DNA of 64,000 nt, taken from the NCBI GenBank assembly GCA_023159155.1, contig JAJNNX010000015.1, positions 682,001-746,000 on the forward strand, in the 5' to 3' direction. Both the position numbers and the translations under genes were made by a program. The notes under the pieces are model-generated. The model was not told where the DNA came from, did no database searches, and worked only from the letters and a program-made list of their open reading frames with translations. Source of the stretch: Ustulina deusta (lineage: Eukaryota; Ascomycota; Sordariomycetes; Xylariales; Xylariaceae). How positions within the stretch are numbered: position 1 is the first letter of the stretch; every line of letters begins with the position of its first letter. Below, in pieces: positions 45,590 through 56,469 of the stretch.

Positions 45590-46985
45590 TTACCGGAGGT
45601 AACTGTCCCAGTCCTGTTGCTTACCTGCACTTCGACTGCCGCCCCTGTCTGAATCCTGTGCTATATTGGGAGCATCCTCTTCGACGATCTCGACACTCAC
45701 CGTCTTGATAATCGCCAGGGGCCACGCATCTGCAACAACTGCATTGCTTATGGACGAAACACTCTCAGCGCTCGTCCGCTGTGCGCTTTCGACCATCACG
45801 TCTGACCCTTGGCTCATCCATCCTTGACCCTTGCTCCGTTGAGATCGCTTTGATAAAACAGACGGAGTGTCTACTCCCCCTGGATCCGGAGCATCGTTAA
45901 GCGCCTGGCTCATCAGACGAATGCTCTTCGAGAAAAGTGACACGATCGGGAGGATGTTGGCGGATATTATGTTAAGATTTTGCTCGAGCCTAGATTTTCA
46001 TGTCCGTCGTCAGCGGGGACGAAATGAATCCTGTTAATGGGTAAAATGCTCACACAGCCAGGATCGTTCCTATGACATAGAAAGTTTGCCTCTCATTAAG
46101 TTGTATTAAAGAAATGTTGTATGTCCTGAGGACACCGAACAGAGCAATACTACGGAATCTAGTTAGTATTACTATCACTTCGCTTCCTTCATAAGCTTAG
46201 ACCCACACAACATTGGTGACTGAAAGTAAGTAGAACGGCCATCGCATCGTTCGCGGGATTTCCAGATCCTGAATGATCATAAGGGGAAACAGTGCGATAA
46301 ATAACTGAGTCGAGACATCAAAGGCTAGTAACGTTGGGATCAGCATCAACGTCTAGAAGTTTGCCTCAGACCCCAACATACCTCCCTGGACATAACCTAT
46401 ACTCTGCTGGATACCAAGACTCCAGCAGTAGCCAGAAATATCCGGCTTCCACAGCTTTTCGAGTGGCCGGCACTGCAACAGCGTGGTAAAGGCATACGCA
46501 AGATTGATAAGCAGGAGTAATGTAATCTGGACGGCCAGCGCAATCCGCCAGGCCCGGACCCTGGCAACAAGCCGCTGAATAAACAGGTACATCGATGTCT
46601 TGCTGAGCGCCGAGCTCATGTTGAGCCATGGCTGCGCCAGGTATTCGAACTGCAGCGCGCTCTGTAGGTTGTCTTGGCTCACGCTTTCGACGATGGCGAA
46701 GCTTACGCCGATTATCCCTACAAACTGGCACGGATTTCCTCTTTAGTGCTCGCGTCGAGAAAGAAGAGGAAAAAGGGAAGAGAGCATTACCATTGCCCCT
46801 CCGACGAAGTAGTCCTCCCATCCTATTATCGTCTGGTTGATCCGCGATCGCACGCAGTATCGCAGGATGCACGTGAGCAAGGCGATGACCATCGTCGTGA
46901 TAGACACCGCTAGCAAAGCTTGGCCTCGCGAGTCCGACATTGCGGACATGGTGTCCATGCCGTCGGATGTCCCCAGGCTAGACAT
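45590..46985 (-). CDS. Fungal rhodopsin-domain integral membrane protein
   Basis: Model: complement(join(45590..45989,46054..46149,46207..46324,46382..46724,46791..46985)), 383 residues. The first 260 residues make about seven membrane helices with the fungal family's landmarks: IGWEDYFVGGAMV after helix 1, the SSALSKTSMYLFIQRL helix, LLQCRPLEKLWKPDISGYCW in the extracellular loop, and IPRTMRWPFYLLSV. These proteins are unrelated to retinal opsins and mostly uncharacterised; some sit in secondary-metabolite clusters or resemble Pth11-type receptors. A Ser-rich cytosolic tail of about 115 residues follows. Introns are 64, 57, 57 and 66 nt. Intron 3 has a GTGGGT donor, chosen because it alone preserves phase. 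The convergent 2EXR relic ends just downstream. Confidence 0.85.
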
Positions 46986-48666
46986 TATTGCAAGTTTGAC
47001 TGGAAAGATTGCACAAGCAAGCAAGCAGTCATCGAGATAGACGGTTCTTCGTTAAAAGCCGAAACCACCATACGCTTACGCATGCACATTCGCGAAAATT
47101 TTGCGCAATCAGGTCGAGATCATGGTGAGCTCAGACGAGGAGCGTCAGGGTGGGTCGCCATTGATGATATACTTGGGTGTGATATTCTCCGATACAGAAT
47201 TGCTCCGGATGGGCTGTGCCCGGCTGGCGGGGTGGTAGACTCGCCGTTACCCTGATACTTCTGAGACACACCGATCTCCGGGGATAAAACTACTGGCATC
47301 TATTCCTAGCCGCTCGCATGCGGGAGGGAGTAATGTGAGGCTGGCGATACGATTCGCTGACTGACCTAAACGCTTCCCGGAAGAGGAGGACAAGCGCGCT
47401 GTTGAGGTGTGCATAAGGAAGCGTGGTGGGTATTCAGGCTAATACCGAGAAGCTCCCTGATATCTCCCCTGGCATAGAGTTTTAGGGTCGAGGTGTATAT
47501 TAGACGCCATATCCTGATTTCGCCCCGTCTGCGAGTGTGGTGCCATTGCCTCTCCACGGAGTGGAATAGAGAAGGGTGGGATGGCTATGCTATATTCACT
47601 ATGATGAAGAGACAGAGGGGGGGGGGAGAAGGATAGTATGATCTCCGGGCCCAAAGCGCGGGAAAATGCGGCGTGTAAATGGGGCGAATGCCAGCTTATC
47701 TTTCACCTCCGCATCCCTCGATCGACATTCATGCAAACAAGCCTTTAATCGGGGGGCACCATGAGGCGGTTCGGGCAATTAGCCGGAACATCAGGACCGT
47801 GCCCGTGCCGTGTGGTTTTCTCGGTATGAGGGTTGTTAGTGTAGCATGCCGCGTGGACAATATATCTCCGGCTATGAAATATACGTGATACCCGGGTAGT
47901 TATTCAGGTAAGATAGTATAACAGGACCAGCTCGGGATGTTGAAAAGTATCGCTATAGAAGCCACCTCAAAAAGCGAGTGTGGAAAGATAGCTGGATGGC
48001 CAGCGAACTCCGAAGCTGACCCTTTTTCGGAATGGGTTGGTCCAGTTTATACCCACTGATGCAGTATGCCGTCTACATTTATTATCGGTTTAAACTCGAG
48101 ACTAGGTACTTAATCCATCATAAAAACATAGCACCCGCCTCAACAATGAGATATGTACCTAATGTACTCAGCTATGAATCAACCTGCTCGTATGCCAAAA
48201 GGATAACGTCCGAGCGCACCAACGACTAAGCGCGCCACTGCCACTGCCACTACTATTGCTAAGGGGCGCCTTGAGGCAAGTATCGATCCTCAGTGCGTGA
48301 ACAAATCAAGTTCTAATTCTTGAATTAGCTCTGCATTCTGGTTTCGTCTTGTTTTGGCCGAAGACAAGTTTCCGAGTCTGAACAAAGGGTCGATCAGAAG
48401 GTCGTTTACTGGTGTAGGCGAGTGCCTGGAGATGATCAAACCGGCCCCGCGCCAGATAGCGGAATACCCTGAAATTGATTGGTGGGCGGGCAGTACTGAC
48501 CGGGCTCTCAATCAATGCTGGTCGATGTAAAACACAGATACAACATGTGGAAGGGCAATATATCCGTTTCATTCATTAGGGGGCGTCCTATTGATTTATA
48601 TACATTTGGGTACGTCAGTCACTATTCTCGTAGATCACTACAAGCCTTTACGAAGCCTTATCTTGC
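46986..48666. other. Intergenic region
   Basis: No supportable gene in 1.7 kb. It holds the promoter of the rhodopsin-domain gene, a 10-nt poly(G) at 47617-47626 and the 3' flank of the thiolase gene. Confidence 0.6.
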
Positions 48667-50099
48667 TTAAAATCTAGCCTCGACTTTCTTTTGGGTATCT
48701 TGTAATGCCCAAGAGCTCGTCTTAGTTCTGCTGAGGACGGACTTGCATTGCTCAGCCGTGAAGCCCTTGGCTACAACTGCAGGGTTGTATCCGAGTTTGT
48801 TCTTCTTTCCGATGGTGGCGTCATCGACCTGAGGGGCCACACTCCGATCGGGACGGGCGTATACTGTTACGACGGCGGCGCCACCAAGACCTAGGTTGTG
48901 CTGTAGTGCAAACTTGGTGTTTGGCACGGCGCGGTTGTTGGCCCACCCTCTCATGTGCCAGACTAGCTCGGCGCACTGAGCGATGCCGGTGGCGCCGAGA
49001 GGGTGACCCTTGGAGATCAAGCCGCCCGAGGGGTTGATGACGACCTTGCCGCCGTACGTAATTCCGCCGCTGCGCACCAATTCGTGCGCCTTTCCGGTCT
49101 CTGACAGACCGAGTGCATCGATAACGATCATTTCGTTAGCCGAGAAGCAGTCGTGCAGCTCACATACCTGAACATCGTCTGGTGTAATTTTCGCTTCCTC
49201 CATCGCGATCTCCCTGGCGCGCGTAGTCATGCCGACGCCCATCAAATCGATAGAACTCTTCGAGAAAAGACTCGGGGAGTCGGTGGCGAGGCACTGACCA
49301 GCAATTAGGATGGCCTGGTCCTTCAGGTGTGGTCGTGCGTCAAGGAAGTCTTGGGAGACGAGCACAGCAGCAGCGCCGCCATCTGATGTAGGACAGCATT
49401 GAAGCTTTGTCAGAGGCTCGTAGATCATGGGTGCATTCATGATTTGTTCTAGCGTGTAGACGTCCTTGAACTGAGAATAAGGGTTGCGGGTTGAGTGCTC
49501 GTGGTTAATGCGTGCAATCTCTGCGAAATCTTCAGGCTTGGCGCCATACCTGGGTACTGTTATAAATATCGCTCCGCAATGGATCCCGCCACCGAGAGAA
49601 CTTACTTTTCTATGTATTCTTGGCCGGCATTCCCAAACATTTGGGCGGCACCGGGAGCGTTGGTAAGACCGCGAGTCTCAGCCATCATCATCGTTGTCGT
49701 CCCCGTGGGGTTTTCACGGTCATTGAAGAAGCTCACGAGACTACCAGGCATCATCTTCTCAAAACCGACAACCAGAATGCAGTCAGCGCCGCCGTAGGCA
49801 ATGGTATTTCTGGCCATGGCAAGGCCGGTTGATCCGGTAGAGCAGTTGTTGTTGACGTTGACGATGGGGATTTGTGTCATGCCGAACTGGTAGAAGACAC
49901 GCTGGCCGCATGTTGAATCGCCGTAGCAGTAGCAGGCGATGCCCTGCTCGACATCGTCATAATTGATTTGCGCATCAAGCATTGCCTTCACACCGGCCTC
50001 GAAGCCCAGCTCTGTATAGTCTACCTTGCCCCGAGGCTTGATGAACTTGGTCATGCCCACGCCGAGCACGTAGACCGGCTGCTTTTGTTTGGGAGGCAT
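48667..50099 (-). CDS. SCPx-type thiolase (3-ketoacyl-CoA thiolase family), no SCP2 domain
   Basis: Model: complement(join(48667..49549,49606..50099)), 458 residues. It belongs to the thiolase part of sterol carrier protein X, which cleaves 3-ketoacyl-CoA, often branched, in peroxisomal beta-oxidation. The nucleophile is C86 in VNVNNNCSTGSTGL. The second active-site block is VCELHDCFSANEM, and the His-bearing block is PSGGLISKGHPLGATGIAQ. The single 56-nt intron has GTAAGT and CAG and splits the Lys of EYIEK|YGAKPEDF. The SCP2 lipid-binding domain found in animal SCPx is absent, as in many fungal forms. The protein ends in -ARF, which is not the common -SKL but matches the peroxisomal signal known from Hansenula methanol oxidase. 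A peroxisomal location is therefore likely but not proven. Confidence 0.9.
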
Positions 50100-52705
50100 C
50101 GTGGTTTATGTGTACTAATTAGACTGTGGAGAATTGAAGAATCGCAAACCTACTGAGTATACCGAACACTCCACGACACTAATGCGGTATTTTACTGCTG
50201 GGTTTAAATCACGTAGGAGCTGTGTGTGTTCGGTAGGTGTAAGACGTCGTCGAATTGTTGAAGTTCTGGGGGAGAGCTCCAATCCCGAACATAAATACAG
50301 TGCCTACACCCTTCCCCTAGCAGCTACCTTGCTCCTGTCAGTCCCTGTTACCTAGCTCCCCAGCTCGGGATCTCTGGTTTAGTGTGCCGGTACCACTACC
50401 TAGTGGCAGACCCACCGTACTCTTCACCAGGCGAACCCTTTTAGGGAAAGCGCACAACTAATATGCGGGGTAGTTCGACCCATACCGAGGCAATTCCCAA
50501 AGCTGCTTAGCGCTGCCGTTTCTGATGATAATCAATGCTTCTCTATAGTCTGATCGATCATCATGAGGCTGGAGTCGGCGCACTGCTGACTACCTTCTTA
50601 AAGTGCTTATGATTTGCCTAGAAGCAGCGTGGACGTGAGAATCCAGAGCCATCGTGTACACCCGTCATCACAGACTCGTTAAAAATTGATCGACATACTT
50701 AACATCCTACATCTAGGTAGTAGCCGTTCATGCTGCCTCCCTTGCCTCCCTTCTGTGACCCCTTCTTCTAATGACTGGGTTATCAGCGCACATCTTTCCG
50801 TCGTCATATCTAGCTGCGCCGAAATCCCGTAGTACCGCGCACCGTTACTCCATAGTTCCACAAGCCGCCGACCTAGACCAGTCGTTTGGCTTCCAGGGCG
50901 CGTCCTCTGGTAATCGGTGATGATGTTACTAGGGAAAATCCTGAAGACCAGCACGGCCTGCTTCTGTTTTGAGCATCATGGAGGGCCGGAAGGAGGACAT
51001 GCAACGTGTAAATCTAGCGGGTAGCGATGGCCGCAGGGATACTGTACGCCATTATGCGAGGCCACGGATTCACGGCTAGGCCACTACCGGCCTCCGAGAT
51101 GCATCAGTTGCAGCGCAAATGTGTCTTCTCCTCCGTTTTTGGCATTTTCTCCCTAGACGACTCTACATCCTTGCTGGCGAGTGCTTGCATATTTGTTTGC
51201 GGCCGTGCCAAGGATGGAGAAGAAGCCGAGAGACCGAGCCGCCTGAGCTTGACGCCTGAAAGCCGACCGATGGCAACGCCCTCGGTGGGAGGGCAGGTTG
51301 TAACGACGCAGTTGATAGGGCCAAGAATAGTTCGGGACCGGGACTAGCAACTGGGGCGGCTCTATGGCTTGCGGAGGAAGTCGACGTGATTTCCTATATT
51401 GTTCGATTTGTACAACGCATCAACCTAGCATGTTGAGGTAGACCGGTGGAAAGCAGTGTAATAGAAGGGATGGGGGTCTGTCTGTCTGCACTGGGACAGA
51501 TGAAAGCACACAAATACCAGATCGCGCGCAGACATAGACGCCTGTGGGGAGAAACTTTGCGAGAGAATTGACAATGACGAATGATGTTGCTCACTTGCAT
51601 CGCATTTTCATCAGTATCTAGGGTGGGGGCGTAGGATCAACACCGCAACAGTGTTATAGGGTCTGGATTTCGACCGTTCCTCTTCGAAACCCAACAACCC
51701 TCTCCAAGTACGAACTATGGTGCAAGGCCTCCTCGCCGCAACCAATACCCCGTCCAACCTATCACTTCTGCGATGTCCCAACAGGCTACCTATTTCGCAA
51801 GAATAGCCCTCGTCTTGGCTGTCGTTGGCCCATCAATAGCGCTCTTTCACGGCCAACACTGCGGTGGAAATCATGGCAAGCCACCATCCTAATAAACCAA
51901 GAGAAAAGGAACAGTGAAAACGGCTCGAAGATGCCTGCAGTGACGGCAGTGTATCGCATGCATAAAAGGAACTCTAAAGCATCAGCCCATCTGTCAAAGA
52001 ACGGATAGACGTCCCATCATGAGGCACAAATATATTTGGCGTTGGCAAGGCATTACTCGGTAGGGTGCGGGTCGATGCGACTCCTGAAGATTGCGGCATG
52101 AAGCAATTGATCAATTACCCAACCCAGCCATATGTCTACTAGGAGGTTCTGGACAAAGCAAAAGGAGCTAGGGCATTTGTTCGCAACACTGCAGCGCACT
52201 GTTTCAGAAATGGTTCGCCGATGAGAGGTGGTGGTATTCAAGCATATCAGGAGCTGTGAATGAGGTCGGTTTTGGTGGAATTGTGCTCGACTATCGGATA
52301 TGGTACTAGGTAGGTACCTACTTAGTACTTCGTTAAGGTGGTTGGAAAGACACTTATCGATAACACCCCTAGACTGGAACCTTGTGGTGTCCATGTCCAT
52401 CCAGGCTTTGTAGGTGCCTAGACTGGTAGATAGGTACCTACAGGCTACAGGTATGTAGATAGTGGGATGTCCCCCGCTAAGCCCAATATAGACGCTGTGA
52501 CGAAACAGAAGTGTAGCAGAACCCAGAACCCCCCGTCAGATCGTCGGCCTCCATCAGCCTGGCTTTAACCTTCTCATGTCGAGCTACACGTGTGCATTTC
52601 CTTCTAAAATATATTCGAAAATACAACAACGAACATTCCTTCTCTCCGGAAACGTAGCCATCCCTTGGCCCTTTCCAGAAAAACAAGACCTCCACTACCA
52701 TTACC
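50100..52705. other. Divergent intergenic region between thiolase and SEC18
   Basis: No supportable gene in 2.6 kb. It serves as the upstream region of both genes. The 100 bases before 52706 are a CT/CA-rich leader ending in ATTACCATG. Confidence 0.6.
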
Positions 52706-55363
52706 ATGTCGAGGATGCCGTTTGGTGGTCTGGGACTGCCTGGATCAAACCCACGAACGCCCTCGCGAGAGAAACAATACCCCGACGCCCCAGGCGCTCC
52801 TCCGTACGGCAGGGCCGACCCCTATGGCGCAAACCAAGGATACAGAGATAGAGATCCGAGGATAGGCGGCGGCGGATACGATCCAGCTCGCTCGCCGGGA
52901 ACACCTCGACAGGGCCAGATGGGTGGTTCGGGGCCAGGTCCTGCGAGACAGGTCCCGCTGAGGGTTGAGAGAGTCGCAGACAAGTCTCTGTCAGATAGAT
53001 TGATATTCTCCAATTTGTGAGCCATTTCCAACTCCCAGTTTCAAATCGCCTTTTGTTTCCGTCCTCTGGCGGGTCTTGGGCTGACCGGTCGCCATGTAGA
53101 TGCGCTGTATCCCCAGACGACTTCCCCCCTTCTCGCGATGGCTCCTATCTATATATCCTTGTTCGTGGCGGCCAACCCGTTGGCGAGTACGTGGTAACCG
53201 CGAAGGCAGTGCCAGGCTATCCCCAGGGCTGTATAAGCTTGTCCGACCCCCAGCGTTCCTGGTGCGGCATCACTATGAGAGATACGTTTACTGGCGAATT
53301 ATATGACCCTTTTTCGTCCGGGGGCAAGGCGTACCTCGGCTCATTAGACCTGGAAATCGGGTTCGCCTCGATCAAGAAGAAAGTCGACACTCCCTACGAC
53401 GAGGACGAGCTCTCCAAGATTTTTATCGATACCTTCCAAAACCAGGTGCTTACCCCTGGTCAGCGAATACTAATGAATGTTCGCAACATCCCCCTCTCGA
53501 TTGATGTCAAGACGGTAGGATTAGTGGACCTTGCTATGGCCTCTGACGAGTCTAGCAAACAAGTGTCCCGAGAAGGGTCTGCGAGGGGCATCTTAACGAG
53601 CCAAACTCGGGTGCTATTCCATCGAGACAGCAAGGGCGATTTTAAACTGAAGCCTTCCATGTCAAAGCCGAACTCCAACGCCATCTTGAGTCCCGATTTC
53701 AAGTTCGAGGATATGGGGATTGGTGGTTTGGGCAATGAGTTCTCAACAATTTTTCGCCGGGCCTTCGCGTCCCGTGTCTTCCCCCCAGGCTTGGTCGCGA
53801 GGATTGGCATTCCCCATGTCAAAGGAATTCTTCTCTACGGCCCCCCGGGAACCGGAAAGACTCTGATTGCCAGGCAAATCGGAAAGATGCTGAATGCTCG
53901 CCCCCCCAAGGTGATAAATGGTCCTGAAGTCCTCAATAAATTTGTCGGTCAGTCTGAAGAGAATATTCGAAAACTCTTCGCAGACGCAGAGGCCGAGTAC
54001 AAGGAGAAAGGAGAGGAGAGCAGTCTCCACATCATCATTTTCGATGAGCTGGACGCTGTCTGCAAACAGCGAGGATCAGGGGCTGGTGGCGGCACAGGCG
54101 TTGGCGATAGTGTCGTGAACCAGTTGCTATCCAAGCTTGATGGCGTGGACCAGCTCAACAATATCCTGCTAATTGGAATGACAAACCGGAAGGATATGAT
54201 TGATGATGCGCTCCTTCGGCCGGGTCGTCTCGAAGTTCATCTTGAGATCTCACTCCCAGATGAGCCTGGCCGGCTGGAAATTATCAAGATTCACACCTCT
54301 AAAATGAAGACGAATGGTTTGCTCAACGCCGATGTCAATCTGGAAGAACTGGCATCGCTCACAAAGAATTTCTCGGGTGCCGAACTCAATGGTCTTGTCA
54401 AAGCAGCGGCTTCATTTGCCTTCTCACGCCATACCGAAGTTGGGCAGCTGGCTGCTGTTAAGCAGGACGTGGCAAATATGAAGATCAGCCGCAGTGACTT
54501 TATGAATGCGCTGACTGAGGTCCGCCCCGCATATGGCGTTTCAGAGGCAGAGCTCGAGGAAGCTGTTGGGCTGGGCATCATTCCCTACAGTCCCCATATT
54601 AAGAGTACTATCGAGGAGATGATGCGCGTTGTCGGCATGATTAAGGACGACCCGAATAAATTCAGCACGTCTGTCCTTTTCCACGGACCCAAGTCTTCGG
54701 GAAAGACTGCATTAGCAGCACATATTGCGATGCTGTCCGGCTTCCCATTTATCAAGATGATCACTCCAGCCGACCTAGTAGGTTATCGGGACGACTTCGC
54801 CAAGAAAGACTACGTCCACAAGGCTTTCGCCGATGCATACAAGTCCCCCGCAAGCATACTAATTCTTGATGACTTCGAACGGTTGATCGGATGGAATCCG
54901 ATTGGAATGCGATGTTCCGAGACCATGCTACAGGCACTCACGACGCTCATCGTCTCCAAACCCCCTAAAGTGAGTACTCCAAAGGCTCTCATGCCTCACC
55001 TAGGTAGACGTCACGCTCACATTCGTACAGAATCATCGTCTATTGGTTTTTGTTACCACTTCTAGGGTATCTATGCTCAAGATGCTTGAGATTGACATGG
55101 ACTTTGCAAAGAAGGTAGCAGTTCCTCCTGTATCCAACCTGCAGGAGCTCAGAACAGTGCTGCGTGAGTCCAGGGTCTTCAGCCCAGAAGACATCGATGA
55201 AGCAGTCAATTTGGTTCAGCGGGGCGCTGATTCGGACGTAGTTGGCGTGGGCATCAAGACCGTGTTAGACTGCATTTTTGAAGCGCGAGCCGGTGGTGGA
55301 CCCAACACTGAGATTCTCAGGACATTCTCCGAGCTCTTGGTTGAGAAGATCGGCGAGATTTAA
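52706..55363 (+). CDS. SEC18: Vesicular-fusion ATPase Sec18 (NSF)
   Basis: Model: join(52706..53016,53100..54969,55031..55363), 837 residues. Sec18 is the AAA+ hexamer that, with alpha-SNAP (Sec17), takes apart spent SNARE complexes at all secretory and vacuolar fusion steps. A Gly/Pro/Arg-rich extension (residues 1-90) of the fungal type precedes the N domain. The D1 ATPase has Walker A GPPGTGKT at 351-358, Walker B IIIFDELD (D419, E420), and the GMTNRKDMIDDALLRPGRLE second region of homology. D2 has GPKSSGKT at 633-640 and ILILDDFERL (D694, D695), as expected for the weakly active, hexamer-holding D2. Introns are 83 and 61 nt, with GTGAGC/TAG and GTGAGT/CAG ends. Intron 2 lies just before NHRLLVFVTTSRVS. 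Start context ACCATG is good. Confidence 0.95.
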
Positions 55364-56469
55364 CATTAGATTTACACCTGTATAGATTTAGATACGGATG
55401 TTTATGAGTCTTTAACGGGGGGCATGCGCATGTAACCATATGGCGCAGTAGACTATGGGAAGCTCTACATAGCGGCGCTATATGACTTCAAAAACTCACA
55501 CAGCGGATTGCAAGAATCGTTACCCTAGCTGTCAATCACCACTTTCTTCGATGTCGCTATGGCCTCAACGCAACATTGTATTTGTCCGGCGTTCCATCAT
55601 TGCCAATCAAGTCATCATATCTTAACTCACTACCGCAGCTACCTATGGGCTAATTACCACTTTGATTTTAATACAGGTGATAGGGTGTAGGAAAGCTGAC
55701 AATGTGAGAACTCAGACAAAAGTTTCTCTATCCGACCTTTTGGATTTCACCCACTCGGCTACCTATGAGAGACAGTGCATGATATCCACATGACCACATG
55801 TAAATACGACGTAAATATGTTGACTTCGAAGTTCAGAGGCATCTTTGATCTCGAGGCTTCCATTTGAAATGCCCTCGTGCAATACAGGTTGCCACGCCCG
55901 CAACATTACGAGGAAGAGAAAACAGATGTGTATAAAACTGGTCTGGGCTAGGTAGTGCGCCCGCATGCTGATAGGAATATATCATCTACTACACTGGTAT
56001 AACTCCCGCTAATCTGCACGCAGTCTTCTGACGAGGATGCCTTCGACTGTTGGTGTTCTTACGCTGGTGGGTTTGGGTCATGACGCAAGGGCGGCCCCAG
56101 TTCCCGCAGCCTACTTGAACCTAACTGCCATCACATACTCGGAAACTATCGTTACCGGACCCTTTTTATAGCATCGTAGATAAATCTCGGCGGCCGATCG
56201 CCTAATTTATCGGTTTAATTTGGTTATCCAACGCCCTTTTCGCCCCTTGCACTAATGTCAGGGTCACGGCCGCTGTCGTGGAACAGAACTGCAGCACTAT
56301 AACCATTGCACTGCTCGCAGAAGTAGGACGTTGTCAAGTCGAGCTCTTCTCTACGTCCTGTCATAGCCGCTGAATTCTATGGTACTGTGCCTACTTCAGC
56401 CCTTAAGATATTCCCTCGATTCAAGTATTCTTGTACAAAACTCCTGAGTGAGGCCTGCCAAGACATAAA
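55364..56469. other. Intergenic between convergent SEC18 and DDX60-like genes
   Basis: No gene supported in 1.1 kb; it should hold both 3' UTRs. The few open frames are short. Confidence 0.65.

Noticed and set aside
34465..47024. Secondary-metabolite gene cluster around the regulator, NmrA-like, MFS and rhodopsin genes
   Set aside because: No polyketide synthase, NRPS, terpene cyclase or P450 is present, so co-location alone does not support a cluster.
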